Assembly (NCBI RefSeq): GCF_001243045.1
Contig: NZ_LN849007.1
Location: 1,330,989 to 1,394,988, forward strand
Length of the DNA: 64,000 bases
Origin: Clostridium niameyense
GTDB lineage: Bacteria > Bacillota > Clostridia > Clostridiales > Clostridiaceae
Direction: 5' to 3'
Each line of letters begins with the position of its first letter. Positions within the stretch are counted from its first letter, which is position 1. Position numbers and translations under genes: made by a program. Positions 25,255 through 34,092 of the stretch are shown here, piece by piece. Below the pieces are notes generated by a model. It worked only from the letters and a program-made list of their open reading frames with translations. It did not search any database and was not told the origin of the DNA.

Positions 25255-26808
25255 TTATTTCTTAACTTCTATAGACTTTTGTGGATATAACGTTGTACCC
25301 CATATTGATATAACTCTTTCTTTTACTAATGGCATATTTTTTTCATCTACAATGGTTCTCCACCATTCCCAAGCAAGTCCTGTACATTCTCGTACCTTAA
25401 CACATATATTTCTAGCATTTCCCTTTAGATATATTTCTGTATTAAAATGAGCTGTTTTGTCTTGATTGTTTCCTGACCAAGCCTTATGTTCAACTATTTC
25501 CTTACCATTTTTGTCATAGCTTACTTCATCCCAAGTCACATCAAATTGAGCTACATAAGCTCCACTATGATCAAGAACTATTTTTCCATTTTCATATTCT
25601 GTAGAAGTAGTTTCTACATATTCTGTTTTATTGTTTACTGTTGCTATCTTATTGTTTTTCAAGAAAGTAGTTGTATAAGAAATTGGATATCCTGGATTTT
25701 TAGCACTGTATACAGAATTATTTTTTATAATACTTCTTATTTTATCAAAATCCTTAGTAATTATTTTATTATGCTTTTCTGCTCCTCCACCTAAAACAGT
25801 TGCCGTAAAAGAACTTTGATTTAATATATCCTTGTATTCAACATTGCTACTTACATCTTGATTGTTTATTAAAGCCTTAAAGGCATCCTTAACTTTTGCA
25901 CTTTTAGAAGTTGTCTCAAGTTTTACATAAATAGTTCTACCATATGCAACATTTGAAACATAAGCAGGAGGGTTGTCCTTATTTATTCCTTTTAAAGCTA
26001 ATTGACGGAAGGTTACACTATCCCCAAACAAATCTGATGGACGATTGGGTGCATCTACACTTACTGTATAAAATATTTGCTTATAAGATAAAAGCATAAC
26101 CTTTTTTTCACCTTTATATATAGAATCAAAATCTATATTTAAAGCTTTGCTTAAAGTCTTAAAATTGCATCCGAGCATTGCAGATAATTGAGATTTACTA
26201 TATACCATAGTATCAAAATAATTTATTTTTGTAGGTATAGTATACTTAGAGGAATATTTTGAATTCCATGTTTCTAATATTGAGTTTATTGAAGAATTAA
26301 TTGAAGAATAGGTAGGTGATTTAACTACCCTTTTTCCGTCATTTCCCATACCAGGTAAATCAACACTTATTGTAATAGGTTTTCTTTCACAAGAAATTAT
26401 ATCTGGTTTATTTTCTATAAGATTCCTATTAGCAAGTTGTATAGCTCCTGGATAAGTTCTATTATTTATTGAATCTATAACAGAAATATCTGAGGTTGAA
26501 TCTGAAATGCTCTTCTTTTCACGTTTTACTACAATAAATTTTCCCGGATTTTCAAAACTTTCCGCTGGTATAAAGCTTTGAACTTTTTCACCCTCATGAG
26601 ATAATATTTTATTTTCATCATAGGTTAATCCATATATCTTCTTATCTATAATATCGTTATTTTTTTTATTTGAGCTATTGTCCTTATTTGCTAATAAAAT
26701 TTTATTTTTAGTAGTATTAGGCATTTCTTTATAAGCCACTAGTGTTAAACTTGTAATAATTAACACCGCTACTGACAAAAATCTCATGCATTTTTTAGCC
26801 TTTTTCAC
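25255..26808 (-). CDS. cholesterol-dependent cytolysin (botulinolysin/sporogenolysin/tetanolysin type)
   Basis: This 517-residue secreted pore-forming toxin has an N-terminal signal peptide (basic KKAKKCMR, then a hydrophobic core to about residue 25) followed by domains 1-3. The PFTM-forming regions are near 190-330. Domain 4 holds the undecapeptide ECTGLAWEWWR at residues 474-484 and the conserved ISIWGTTLYPQ end. CDCs bind cholesterol-rich membranes, oligomerise and form large pores; the domain-4 Cys explains thiol activation. The undecapeptide is fully canonical. It is a one-gene transcript with its own terminator. The GTG start follows AAGGAGG. A LytTR-containing operon lies just upstream and may control it, which is inference. 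Full length, no breaks seen. Confidence 0.95.
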   Translation of the reverse strand: MKKAKKCMRFLSVAVLIITSLTLVAYKEMPNTTKNKILLANKDNSSNKKNNDIIDKKIYGLTYDENKILSHEGEKVQSFIPAESFENPGKFIVVKREKKSISDSTSDISVIDSINNRTYPGAIQLANRNLIENKPDIISCERKPITISVDLPGMGNDGKRVVKSPTYSSINSSINSILETWNSKYSSKYTIPTKINYFDTMVYSKSQLSAMLGCNFKTLSKALNIDFDSIYKGEKKVMLLSYKQIFYTVSVDAPNRPSDLFGDSVTFRQLALKGINKDNPPAYVSNVAYGRTIYVKLETTSKSAKVKDAFKALINNQDVSSNVEYKDILNQSSFTATVLGGGAEKHNKIITKDFDKIRSIIKNNSVYSAKNPGYPISYTTTFLKNNKIATVNNKTEYVETTSTEYENGKIVLDHSGAYVAQFDVTWDEVSYDKNGKEIVEHKAWSGNNQDKTAHFNTEIYLKGNARNICVKVRECTGLAWEWWRTIVDEKNMPLVKERVISIWGTTLYPQKSIEVKK

Positions 26809-27132
26809 TTTTCATGCCTCCTTAAATTTTTAACTTAAATTTAATGAATTTCTAATAAATATTTCATATTTTTATTATATATATTATATCGTCATTATTA
26901 ACTGTATCTTAATAAGATTTATAAAATTTTTTCAATTTTCAAACATTTTGTAAGAACTTATTAAAATACACAATAAAAAAGAAAAGTCAGCATTTTAAAA
27001 ATTATCCAGTAGAGTTCAAAATTCCACTAAATAATCTAACACTAACTTTCCTCTTATATAATTTATATTATAAAAACTAACATATAGATATATTATATCA
27101 CTTTTCAATAACATAACTAGCCTTTTTTGTTA
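26809..27132. other. cytolysin upstream region
   Basis: No gene is seen. Reading the minus strand, a TATAAT-like box at about 26890-26895 with TTAAGA 18 bp upstream is a weak promoter candidate for the cytolysin gene. The rest includes a long imperfect hairpin (26975-27050). Confidence 0.4.
26975..27050 (-). terminator. long imperfect hairpin between LytTR operon and cytolysin
   Basis: Nested complementary blocks (GAAAGTTAG with CTGACTTTTC; TTATTTAGTGGA with TCTACTGGATAA) fold into one long stem followed on the minus strand by a T-run. It probably ends the DUF3021 operon, but the size is unusual. Confidence 0.55.
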
Positions 27133-27558
27133 TCAACGTTCTCTATTTTTAATATTATTTATAAGTTGATTTTGTTTTTTTATTTCTTTTTTAAGATAAA
27201 CATAATAAATAATTGTTCCTATAAAATATGGAATGGAAAAAGAAAATATCATATCCCTATATCCATTTGGATGTATATCCATAAAAAATGAAGTTATCCA
27301 TAACCAAATGATAATTACACCAATAGCAATTACATATTGAATAACAATTACTGCTAACGGAGAAAATCGTTCTAGTCTATAATGTTGAGATAATACCCCT
27401 ACCGCCAGTATACTTAATATTAAAAATAAAAACATATTAAATTGTGTTTCATTTATTTCCTTTTTGCTTATTATTTCAAAAATGGTTAATGCAACTGATA
27501 CACAAGTATAAGTCATACAAATAATTGGAATAGTATTTTTTTTATTTATAAGTTTCAT
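27133..27558 (-). CDS. DUF3021 family membrane protein
   Basis: This 141-residue protein with four hydrophobic segments and short loops ends in a basic tail (KKEIKKQNQLINNIKNRER). Its size, topology and position directly behind a LytTR-domain gene match the DUF3021 family, which is commonly encoded with LytTR regulators in Firmicutes and is thought to hold the regulator at the membrane. The start (ATG, AAGGAGGG) overlaps the LytTR stop, so translation is coupled. A negative or sensing role towards the LytTR protein is inferred from such pairs. Confidence 0.75.
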   Translation of the reverse strand: MKLINKKNTIPIICMTYTCVSVALTIFEIISKKEINETQFNMFLFLILSILAVGVLSQHYRLERFSPLAVIVIQYVIAIGVIIIWLWITSFFMDIHPNGYRDMIFSFSIPYFIGTIIYYVYLKKEIKKQNQLINNIKNRER

Positions 27559-27560
27559 TC

Positions 27561-28016
27561 TTAAAACCCTCCTTCATTCATTTTTTTTAAAAATGAATTA
27601 AACTTAGGTTTATAACTTCTGTTTATTTGTACTTTTTCGTTGTTATCTAAATATGCTATTACTCGCATATTAAAATCTGATTTTAAAAATTCAATTTTAT
27701 AGATATTCAACACAACAGATTTATTTACCCTTATAAATCCTAATTTAGAGTAATAACTTTCTAAATCTTGCAACTTACTTTCAATACGAAAAACCTGTTT
27801 TTTCAAATATGCAAAAGTTCTTTTATCAACAGACTCAAAGTAATATACATCATTTATAGAAAACAATACATTTTTATCATCTAATTTTCCAATTAACTTA
27901 TTATTATGCTTTCTTAAATAATCTAAAATTTCTTTTACATCATTAGATTTTTCTTTATAATAAAAGTCAATTTTGTCTTCAGGAATGTTTTTTTGTTCAT
28001 ATTCATTGATTTGCAC
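27561..28016 (-). CDS. LytTR family DNA-binding protein
   Basis: In this 151-residue protein a short N-terminal region is followed by a LytTR DNA-binding domain at about residues 40-145. The domain shows DVYYFESVDKRTFAYLKKQ and the conserved FIRVNKSVVLNIYKIE and VQINRSYKPKF strands. There is no receiver domain, so it is a stand-alone LytTR regulator of the type paired with DUF3021. Such regulators control bacteriocin, competence or virulence genes. Here it lies next to the cytolysin gene. GTG start with GGGAGGGG upstream. Confidence 0.85.
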   Translation of the reverse strand: MQINEYEQKNIPEDKIDFYYKEKSNDVKEILDYLRKHNNKLIGKLDDKNVLFSINDVYYFESVDKRTFAYLKKQVFRIESKLQDLESYYSKLGFIRVNKSVVLNIYKIEFLKSDFNMRVIAYLDNNEKVQINRSYKPKFNSFLKKMNEGGF

Positions 28017-28039
28017 CTTTATCCCCTCCCTAGGGGGTA

Positions 28040-28675
28040 TTATAGCATGAACATTAAAGTTATAGCTATATAAGAAATTTTAAAATTTCCATTCAATGAT
28101 AAGTAAGTTAAACCATAAAGTATAGATAATATACAAGTATACATTCCCGTTGAGTTTCCTTGAGTTAAAAAGTGGACAGTACCCCAGGTAACTGCTAATA
28201 ATATGCCTCCAAATGGAATATTTCTATTATTTTTAAACCACATATCGAATGCTTTTTGTCCGAAAACAATAATTAAAGTAATAAGCATTCCCTCAAACCC
28301 ATAGTAAATATACTGTACTACAAATTTTAACATTCCATTTGAAGAAAACTCAATAATAGGTTTAAAACCCTTCCATGAAAAAGTTGTATAAACTATACTA
28401 ATAATAAAAATAAGTCCTGTAATTTGCCATTTTATATTGTCAATTGAGTTATTTGCTTTAGGAAGTTTTTTATATAATATATAAGAAATAAATCCCCAAA
28501 GTACACATGTTATGATCCAATGAGAGATATTTTGAGTTATTGTCCATTTATTATTTGTATAACCAAACATATTCTTTTCTATCATTATTAACAATATTTC
28601 TAACCCTAGTCCTCCAAATGCATAAAAAGCATATCCTAAATAATCAATAGCAGAATTATATTTTTCCGATTTCAT
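28040..28675 (-). CDS. CPBP-like multi-pass membrane protein
   Basis: The 211-residue protein has about six hydrophobic segments. The C-terminal part (GGILLAVTWGTVHFLTQGNSTG) resembles motif 2 of CPBP/Abi-type intramembrane proteases (a WG-x-x-H), but the EExxxR motif 1 is not seen. It may therefore be a catalytically inactive relative. Its stop is 24 bp before the LytTR gene, so the three genes form an operon. AGGGGGAA precedes the ATG. No defined role; immunity or maturation of a small peptide is one idea. Confidence 0.6.
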   Translation of the reverse strand: MKSEKYNSAIDYLGYAFYAFGGLGLEILLIMIEKNMFGYTNNKWTITQNISHWIITCVLWGFISYILYKKLPKANNSIDNIKWQITGLIFIISIVYTTFSWKGFKPIIEFSSNGMLKFVVQYIYYGFEGMLITLIIVFGQKAFDMWFKNNRNIPFGGILLAVTWGTVHFLTQGNSTGMYTCILSILYGLTYLSLNGNFKISYIAITLMFML

Positions 28676-28874
28676 AACAGTTCCCCCTATCCTTTTCTAC
28701 CTTAATTATATTTTCTATCATAAATAAGTTCAACAGTCATACTACCATGTTGCATTTTAAGCTAACTAAGTTACATAAATATATGTTTAGTAAAAAATAT
28801 TCCTTAAAACAAACTTAGATAAGGTACTATAAACTATAACTTTAAGTAACTGAACTATTTTTAAGCATAAAAAA

Positions 28875-28915
28875 TATGTAGAATAAAAGTACTTGCAGTA
28901 CATTTATTCTACATA
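28875..28915 (-). terminator. terminator of larA-like gene
   Basis: TATGTAGAATAAA...TTTATTCTACATA arms with an inner GTAC pairing lie 3' of the gene ending at 28934, followed by a T-run on the minus strand. Confidence 0.8.
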
Positions 28916-28933
28916 ATTCTTTCTACTTAAATT

Positions 28934-30226
28934 CTATTTTACTAACTTAGGTAATGTATTTGCTGCATGAGGCATTATGTACGTTCTTAAATGCTCTCCT
29001 TTTTCCTTTTTAACTAATTCTAAAGCTTCATCAAGAGTTTTTACTACTCTTATTTTTGTATTTTTCATTAATTCTGGATCTATATTACTTACCAATATTA
29101 AATTAAACTTTTCTGCAGTATCACAAGCTATATAACTTGTGTGTTTTGATATACTGTAGTTATCTCTTAATTCTTTTTCTCTATCTAAATTATTATCAAA
29201 GTCTGTAAGCATCATTCTAACACCATCATCACCACCTAAACCTTCACTACATTCTGAAAGTATTATGATGCTTCCATCTTCTTTAACAGCTTCTCTTGAA
29301 TTTACTATAGTTTTTGAAGATTGATAGAAGTTTATATCCTTTGGAAATCCTCCTGCCGTAGCTATAGCTAAGTCAGCTTTTTCATCTATTTCTACTCCAT
29401 CTACTTTATCAACATATTTTCTTCCTGCTTCGTGAGCTTTTATATAGTTACCTGACACTGCTGCTGCTATATTTCCATCTGAACCCATTATTGCATTAAA
29501 CATAAATGTAGGTCTTACAAAACTTGCTGCCTCTAGCATGTCTAAATGTATTGGATTTTCACATGTATTTCCAGCCCTTACATTTTTATTTTCTCCTTCT
29601 CCAAGTTCACCTGTAAAAGATAAAGCATGATTTGCCATTATAGTTTCATAAGAAGATATTCCTGGTAATATAGCTTTTTTACCACCTGAATATCCTACAA
29701 GAAAATGATATATAATAGCTCCTACTAAAATTACATGATCAGCTTCTGCTGCATATCTATTAATACTCACAGGTGTGTTGTAAGAGGTCTTACCACAATA
29801 TACTAAATCTTCTTCTTTTGTACAAATATGATCAATAACTTTATATTTATTATATATTTCTTCTCCAACTAAAAGCTTATGTTCCTCTTCTGTTTGTTCT
29901 CTATGAGAACCTGTAGAACTTAAAAAGATTATATCTTCATCTTTGACTCCACCTTTTTTAACTTCTTCTAAAATATAAGGTAAGTATGTACTAACTTTTT
30001 GCCATGCTCTTGTAACATCTGGTATAACTATGCAAACTTTTTCATCCTCGTGAACAAGCTCTTTTAAAGGAGCACTACAAATAGGATTTTCTATGGCTTC
30101 TTTTATTACTTCTTCTTCTGTTTTGTCCACTTTAAATGGATTATGATCTATAATCTTTATTATGTCCTCTTCTGGCATTGAAAAACTTACCTTTTCTCTA
30201 CCATATTTTAATTCTAAATTTTTCAT
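28934..30226 (-). CDS. LarA family (nickel-dependent racemase-like) protein
   Basis: This 430-residue protein is of the LarA/DUF2088 family. The N-terminal domain has FLSSTGSHREQ near residue 95, with the conserved His. The central GYSGGKKAILPGI (near 180) holds the lysine that covalently attaches the nickel-pincer nucleotide in LarA. The C-terminal half has TAGGFPKDINFYQSSK. Lactate racemase itself interconverts D- and L-lactate, but many LarA paralogs act on other 2-hydroxy acids. Genes for cofactor synthesis (larB, larC, larE) are not in the window. AAAGGAGG precedes the ATG. Substrate uncertain. Confidence 0.88.
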   Translation of the reverse strand: MKNLELKYGREKVSFSMPEEDIIKIIDHNPFKVDKTEEEVIKEAIENPICSAPLKELVHEDEKVCIVIPDVTRAWQKVSTYLPYILEEVKKGGVKDEDIIFLSSTGSHREQTEEEHKLLVGEEIYNKYKVIDHICTKEEDLVYCGKTSYNTPVSINRYAAEADHVILVGAIIYHFLVGYSGGKKAILPGISSYETIMANHALSFTGELGEGENKNVRAGNTCENPIHLDMLEAASFVRPTFMFNAIMGSDGNIAAAVSGNYIKAHEAGRKYVDKVDGVEIDEKADLAIATAGGFPKDINFYQSSKTIVNSREAVKEDGSIIILSECSEGLGGDDGVRMMLTDFDNNLDREKELRDNYSISKHTSYIACDTAEKFNLILVSNIDPELMKNTKIRVVKTLDEALELVKKEKGEHLRTYIMPHAANTLPKLVK

Positions 30227-30419
30227 TTAAATAACCTCCTTTATTTTGTAGAAAATTAATCTTTAATGTAGACTTATTACTTTAACATATCAATAGTATA
30301 CCTGTTATAAGTTACATATACCTTGAATTTGTAATTTTAAAATTTTTTCAAATATTCATAAATGTTTAAAAAAACTAAACTTTATAAAACCTAGTTTTAT
30401 TACTATATAGCATAAAATT

Positions 30420-31706
30420 TTACTTTGAATTTTCAACCATTATATTTAATATTTCTTTATCCGTATTTGCCATTCCTGGGTATGCTATTTTACCTATACA
30501 TTTCATAGTTTCTTCAACAGAATTAGAAACTATGCCACATCTATTTGGTACAACTATATTTTCTAAAGCCATTTTTGAACTTAAAAATGAAGCTTTTACC
30601 CCTGTATTTGCCTTTAATGAACATGCTAAATTTCCACCTGAACATATCATTCCTGTTATATTAGATGCCATATTTACTATAGCATAACCTATTTGATTGC
30701 AATTTCCGCCTAGTAAATAAGTAATAGCTGCACTAACTCCAGTACCTGCTGCTACAGCGCAACCACAAAAAGCAGACAACTTTCCTGAAAATTCCTTTAT
30801 ATAGATATTTATAAGATAACTTAAAGCTATTGCTCTTACTAACTTTTCTTTACCTAAATTATTTTTTTCTACTACAGCTACAATCGGTAGAGTACTTATT
30901 ATACCATGATTACCACTGCCAGTTATTGTCATAGCAGGAAGTGCTTCGCCTGAAACTCTAGCATCTACTGCAGCGCAAGTTAATACTTCACCATACAAAG
31001 CATAATCATCATTATTATTTTTATATGTTTCATTAAGCATTTTTCCAAGACCTAATCCACTACCTTCTAATCCTCTTATTGCTAATTTTTTGTTCATATC
31101 TACTGCTTTTTCAAGAAAACTAATACTATTATAATCTACAGTATTTACAAAATTAACAATCTCATTTACAGTAAGCTTTGTTATCCTTTTAGAATCTACT
31201 ATACTTTCATTATTATTAATATTTTCTTTAGTTTTCTCATATATTATTTCACTATTTTTTTCAATTAAACTTATATTATCATGTGAGTTAGTAATTAAAA
31301 TTCTACCATATCCCTTATTTGTAGTTACTATTGCCTCAACATACAAGCCTTTTGTATTGTCCTTAACCTTAAAGCTCACCTTATGATTATCTATAAATTC
31401 CTTAGCTTTTATCACATGAATCTCTTCTATATTTTTAAGAACTTCAAGACCTAAAGACGAATCTCCAGCTACAATTCCTAGCATAGCAGCAAATTCATTT
31501 CCTATTTCACAAGTACCTGGTATACCACATGAAAAAGCATTTTTAAATAATCCTCCATCAGTTTTAACTTCTACCTTTTTAAACTCTCCACCAATTGTCT
31601 CATAAGCCTTTGCTGTAGCTAAGGCAATTGCTGCGGGTTCTGTAACACCCAATCCAGGCGCCATTTCTTTTTTTAATATATTTATTATAGTATTATTATC
31701 TATCAT
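30420..31706 (-). CDS. UPF0597/CyuA-like cysteine desulfidase or serine dehydratase
   Basis: This 428-residue protein has the hallmark opening [15 protein letters not shown] near residue 15 and Cys-rich glycine stretches typical of the UPF0597/YhaM family: [14 protein letters not shown] near 55, [16 protein letters not shown] near 315 and [16 protein letters not shown] near 360. The family is thought to carry an iron-sulfur cluster and includes CyuA, which degrades L-cysteine to pyruvate, ammonia and sulfide. L-serine dehydratase activity is an alternative. The ATG at 31706 has a GGGGGATA ribosome-binding site; the longer upstream frame has none. Confidence 0.85.
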   Translation of the reverse strand: MIDNNTIINILKKEMAPGLGVTEPAAIALATAKAYETIGGEFKKVEVKTDGGLFKNAFSCGIPGTCEIGNEFAAMLGIVAGDSSLGLEVLKNIEEIHVIKAKEFIDNHKVSFKVKDNTKGLYVEAIVTTNKGYGRILITNSHDNISLIEKNSEIIYEKTKENINNNESIVDSKRITKLTVNEIVNFVNTVDYNSISFLEKAVDMNKKLAIRGLEGSGLGLGKMLNETYKNNNDDYALYGEVLTCAAVDARVSGEALPAMTITGSGNHGIISTLPIVAVVEKNNLGKEKLVRAIALSYLINIYIKEFSGKLSAFCGCAVAAGTGVSAAITYLLGGNCNQIGYAIVNMASNITGMICSGGNLACSLKANTGVKASFLSSKMALENIVVPNRCGIVSNSVEETMKCIGKIAYPGMANTDKEILNIMVENSK

Positions 31707-31814
31707 AATTATCCCCCATATTATTATAAAAATATTATAAATTACCCTTCTTAGCTCAATTTTATTATTACACTTAATCCTTGTCAAACACTGTATAAGT
31801 ATATTATTCATTCA

Positions 31815-31856
31815 AAAAGAAAAAAGACCATTGGCAACTTATATTTACCAACAGCC
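31815..31856 (-). terminator. weak terminator of glycosyltransferase gene
   Basis: TTGGTAA/TTGCCAA arms with a short stem, followed by TCTTTTTTCTTTTTG on the minus strand. Confidence 0.45.
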
Positions 31857-31887
31857 TAAGCTATATAATTATATACAAACTTTTCTA

Positions 31888-33291
31888 TTATTCTACATCT
31901 TGAATACTTATTTCTCTTATATGTTTTGTATGACTCCACTCTTTATTATCCTTATCTATTATCCCTTGAATAGTTATAGGTATCCAAGTTAATGTATATA
32001 TTCCATATAATAAATACCATATAAATATTTTAAAGGAATGTTTTCTATCTATTATATATAAAGCAACTAAAAATATCACTAAATATATAACTGAACATAT
32101 AGCTACCTCATAAAATTTAGGATTATTTCCTAATATAAAACCAAATACCACTATATTTAATGAATATAATGCAAAGGTTAAAAACATATTTTTTGATAGC
32201 TTATCCTCTAAAACCATAACAAAAGGAGTAAATAAAAATTGAACTATACTGAATGATTTCCATACCCAAGGAGAAAACAAATAATTCATTACAAATATAT
32301 TAGCTCCATGAGGTAAATTAGTTTGAATTAATGTTAATAATGCTGATACCCCTAGCAATAAAACCACAAAAGGTTGTATTGTATATAACGCACAGTCTAA
32401 AGCCGTAAAATCTCTATCTTTTATAGCCTTTTTAAATAACTTTCTAAAAAATCTTGAACATACATCTGCAAATCCTTGCATCCATCTTTTTCTTTGACTC
32501 CAAGATTGCTTTAATGTAAGAGGCTTTTCATCATAAACTCTAGCATTATGACACCATCCAACTTTATAACCATTTAAAACTAATTTACATGTAAACTCTA
32601 AGTCCTCTGTTAGACAGGTTGCACCCCAACCTAATTTTTTTAATATTTCCGTATCCATACAAAAACCTGTACCACCTATTTGATTAGATAATCCTAGATT
32701 TGCTCTTGCTAATTGAAAAAGTCTATTAGCAGTCCAAAAAGCTATAGAATAAGAACCAGTTATCCATGAATCATTAGGGTTTTTACTATCTATATACCCT
32801 TGAACTACTTTGTAACCTTCACATAATTTATAATTCATTTCTCTTAAAAAGTTTTTAGAAACCAAATTATCTGCATCAAATATAGCTATAGCATCATATT
32901 TTGTATCCATATTAAATATTTTGCCGAACATCCATTCTAAGGCATATCCTTTTCCTCTTTTATCTGGTACATTTCTTTCACAGACTTTTACATCTTTATA
33001 ACTTCTGCCAATAGATGCTGTATTGTCTGTACAATTATCTGCTATTATAAATATATCGTATAACTCCTTTGGATAGTCTAAAGACCTAAGGCTTTCAATT
33101 ATTTTTCCTATAACCATTTCCTCATTATGAGCTGCCACTACTAAAGCAAATTTCTTTTGTGGCTTAAAAGTCTCACCTTTTTTATCTTCATGTTTTTTTA
33201 ACCCAAATAAAGATAATACAAGATAATACATACTAATTAAAAATACAAACACTTGGAACACCAACGTTAAATCAAAAATAAAATCCTTCAT
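31888..33291 (-). CDS. membrane glycosyltransferase family 2
   Basis: This 467-residue GT2 enzyme has an N-terminal helix at 8-28. The catalytic domain spans 45-290 and contains VVAAHNEE (nucleotide site), AIFDADNLV (the DxD metal motif), GTGFCMDTEIL, CLTEDLEFTCKL (acceptor-side ED) and QRKRWMQGF (the Q-x-x-R-W motif). Four or five C-terminal helices follow. The D-DxD-ED-QxxRW set is that of processive beta-glycosyltransferases such as cellulose/hyaluronan synthases and of N-acetylglucosaminyltransferases. Polymer and sugar unknown. AAAGGG precedes the ATG. It appears monocistronic. Confidence 0.88.
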   Translation of the reverse strand: MKDFIFDLTLVFQVFVFLISMYYLVLSLFGLKKHEDKKGETFKPQKKFALVVAAHNEEMVIGKIIESLRSLDYPKELYDIFIIADNCTDNTASIGRSYKDVKVCERNVPDKRGKGYALEWMFGKIFNMDTKYDAIAIFDADNLVSKNFLREMNYKLCEGYKVVQGYIDSKNPNDSWITGSYSIAFWTANRLFQLARANLGLSNQIGGTGFCMDTEILKKLGWGATCLTEDLEFTCKLVLNGYKVGWCHNARVYDEKPLTLKQSWSQRKRWMQGFADVCSRFFRKLFKKAIKDRDFTALDCALYTIQPFVVLLLGVSALLTLIQTNLPHGANIFVMNYLFSPWVWKSFSIVQFLFTPFVMVLEDKLSKNMFLTFALYSLNIVVFGFILGNNPKFYEVAICSVIYLVIFLVALYIIDRKHSFKIFIWYLLYGIYTLTWIPITIQGIIDKDNKEWSHTKHIREISIQDVE

Positions 33292-33684
33292 TAGTTATAA
33301 ACCCTTTCTATTTAAATATTTAATGACATATTTACTATTTATACGTTTATTTTATAATTACATACTGTTTTATAATATCATATTTTCCTATTAAAATACT
33401 AATTAGTTGAAATATTTTATATTTTCTTAAAAACTTTCTTATAAATATATATTCACAATAAACAGTATTTTTATTACTCTTTTGATTTTTTTAATTTTAT
33501 ATAAATATGGTGCTAATAACAGACAAAATTTTCTTTATATTTATGATATATTTATTGATTTTTTGTTTTAAATGTGATATATTTTATATTGTAATATGTT
33601 AATAAATTCTCTTATGTAAATGTATACATATTATATAGTATACATTATATCCTTTTAAAATATTTTATTAAAGGAGTGTTTTTA
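33292..33684. other. intergenic region upstream of small gene
   Basis: No gene is seen between the divergent glycosyltransferase and the small gene. It holds both promoters and an inverted repeat at 33619-33646. Confidence 0.5.
33619..33646. promoter_or_regulatory. inverted repeat, possible operator
   Basis: Nine-bp perfect arms AATGTATAC (33619-33627) and GTATACATT (33638-33646) with a 10-nt spacer lie 39 bp upstream of the small gene start. The size and symmetry fit a dimeric regulator site. Confidence 0.4.
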
Positions 33685-33876
33685 ATGAATAGACATTGTA
33701 ATAAAATTCCAAACCATGTTTTAAGTACAGTTAATTCATTAATAAAAGATTGTGGTATGTCCAAGGAAGAATTTATAAAAAATTTAGCTAATGCTTATGA
33801 TATAAATTCAGGGGTTGATAACTACTATGATTTACTAAAAGATTATGATACCTATTGTGATAGCTTTGTAAGTTAA
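33685..33876 (+). CDS. small hypothetical protein, 63 aa
   Basis: The product begins MNRHCNKIPNHVLSTVNSLI and is soluble, probably helical, with an acidic Tyr/Asp-rich C-terminus (NYYDLLKDYDTYCDSF). The ATG at 33685 has AAAGGAGTG at good spacing; an upstream GTG at 33676 overlaps this site. It is followed by a strong 17-bp-stem terminator, so it is a separate transcript. No family recognised. Confidence 0.6.
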   Translation: MNRHCNKIPNHVLSTVNSLIKDCGMSKEEFIKNLANAYDINSGVDNYYDLLKDYDTYCDSFVS

Positions 33877-33923
33877 ATTGTTTTCATTCTAAAATTATAT
33901 AGATGTTATATATTATAAAACTA

Positions 33924-33963
33924 ACTAAAAATACAGTAGTCTTTGTACTACTGTATTTTTAGT
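33924..33963 (+). terminator. strong terminator of small gene
   Basis: Seventeen-bp perfect arms (33924-33940 with 33947-33963) enclose a 6-nt loop (CTTTGT). Confidence 0.85.
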
Positions 33964-34004
33964 TTTTAAATATATAATATTTTTATAAGAATCTAATTTT
34001 TTAT

Positions 34005-34033
34005 TTGATTACTGGTAAATTTAATATTATAAT
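34005..34033 (+). promoter_or_regulatory. sigma-A promoter of first chemoreceptor
   Basis: TTGATT at 34005-34010 and TATAAT at 34028-34033 have the ideal 17-bp spacer. Nearly the same sequence lies before the second chemoreceptor. Confidence 0.75.
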
Positions 34034-34092
34034 TACAATATGACTATTAAATTCATATTTAAACATTTTTTAACAAGGAGTGACATTTATTT

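Noticed and set aside
30243-30257. CodY-like box upstream of the LarA-like gene
   Set aside because: ATTTTGTAGAAAATT has at least three mismatches to the CodY consensus; in this base composition such matches are common.
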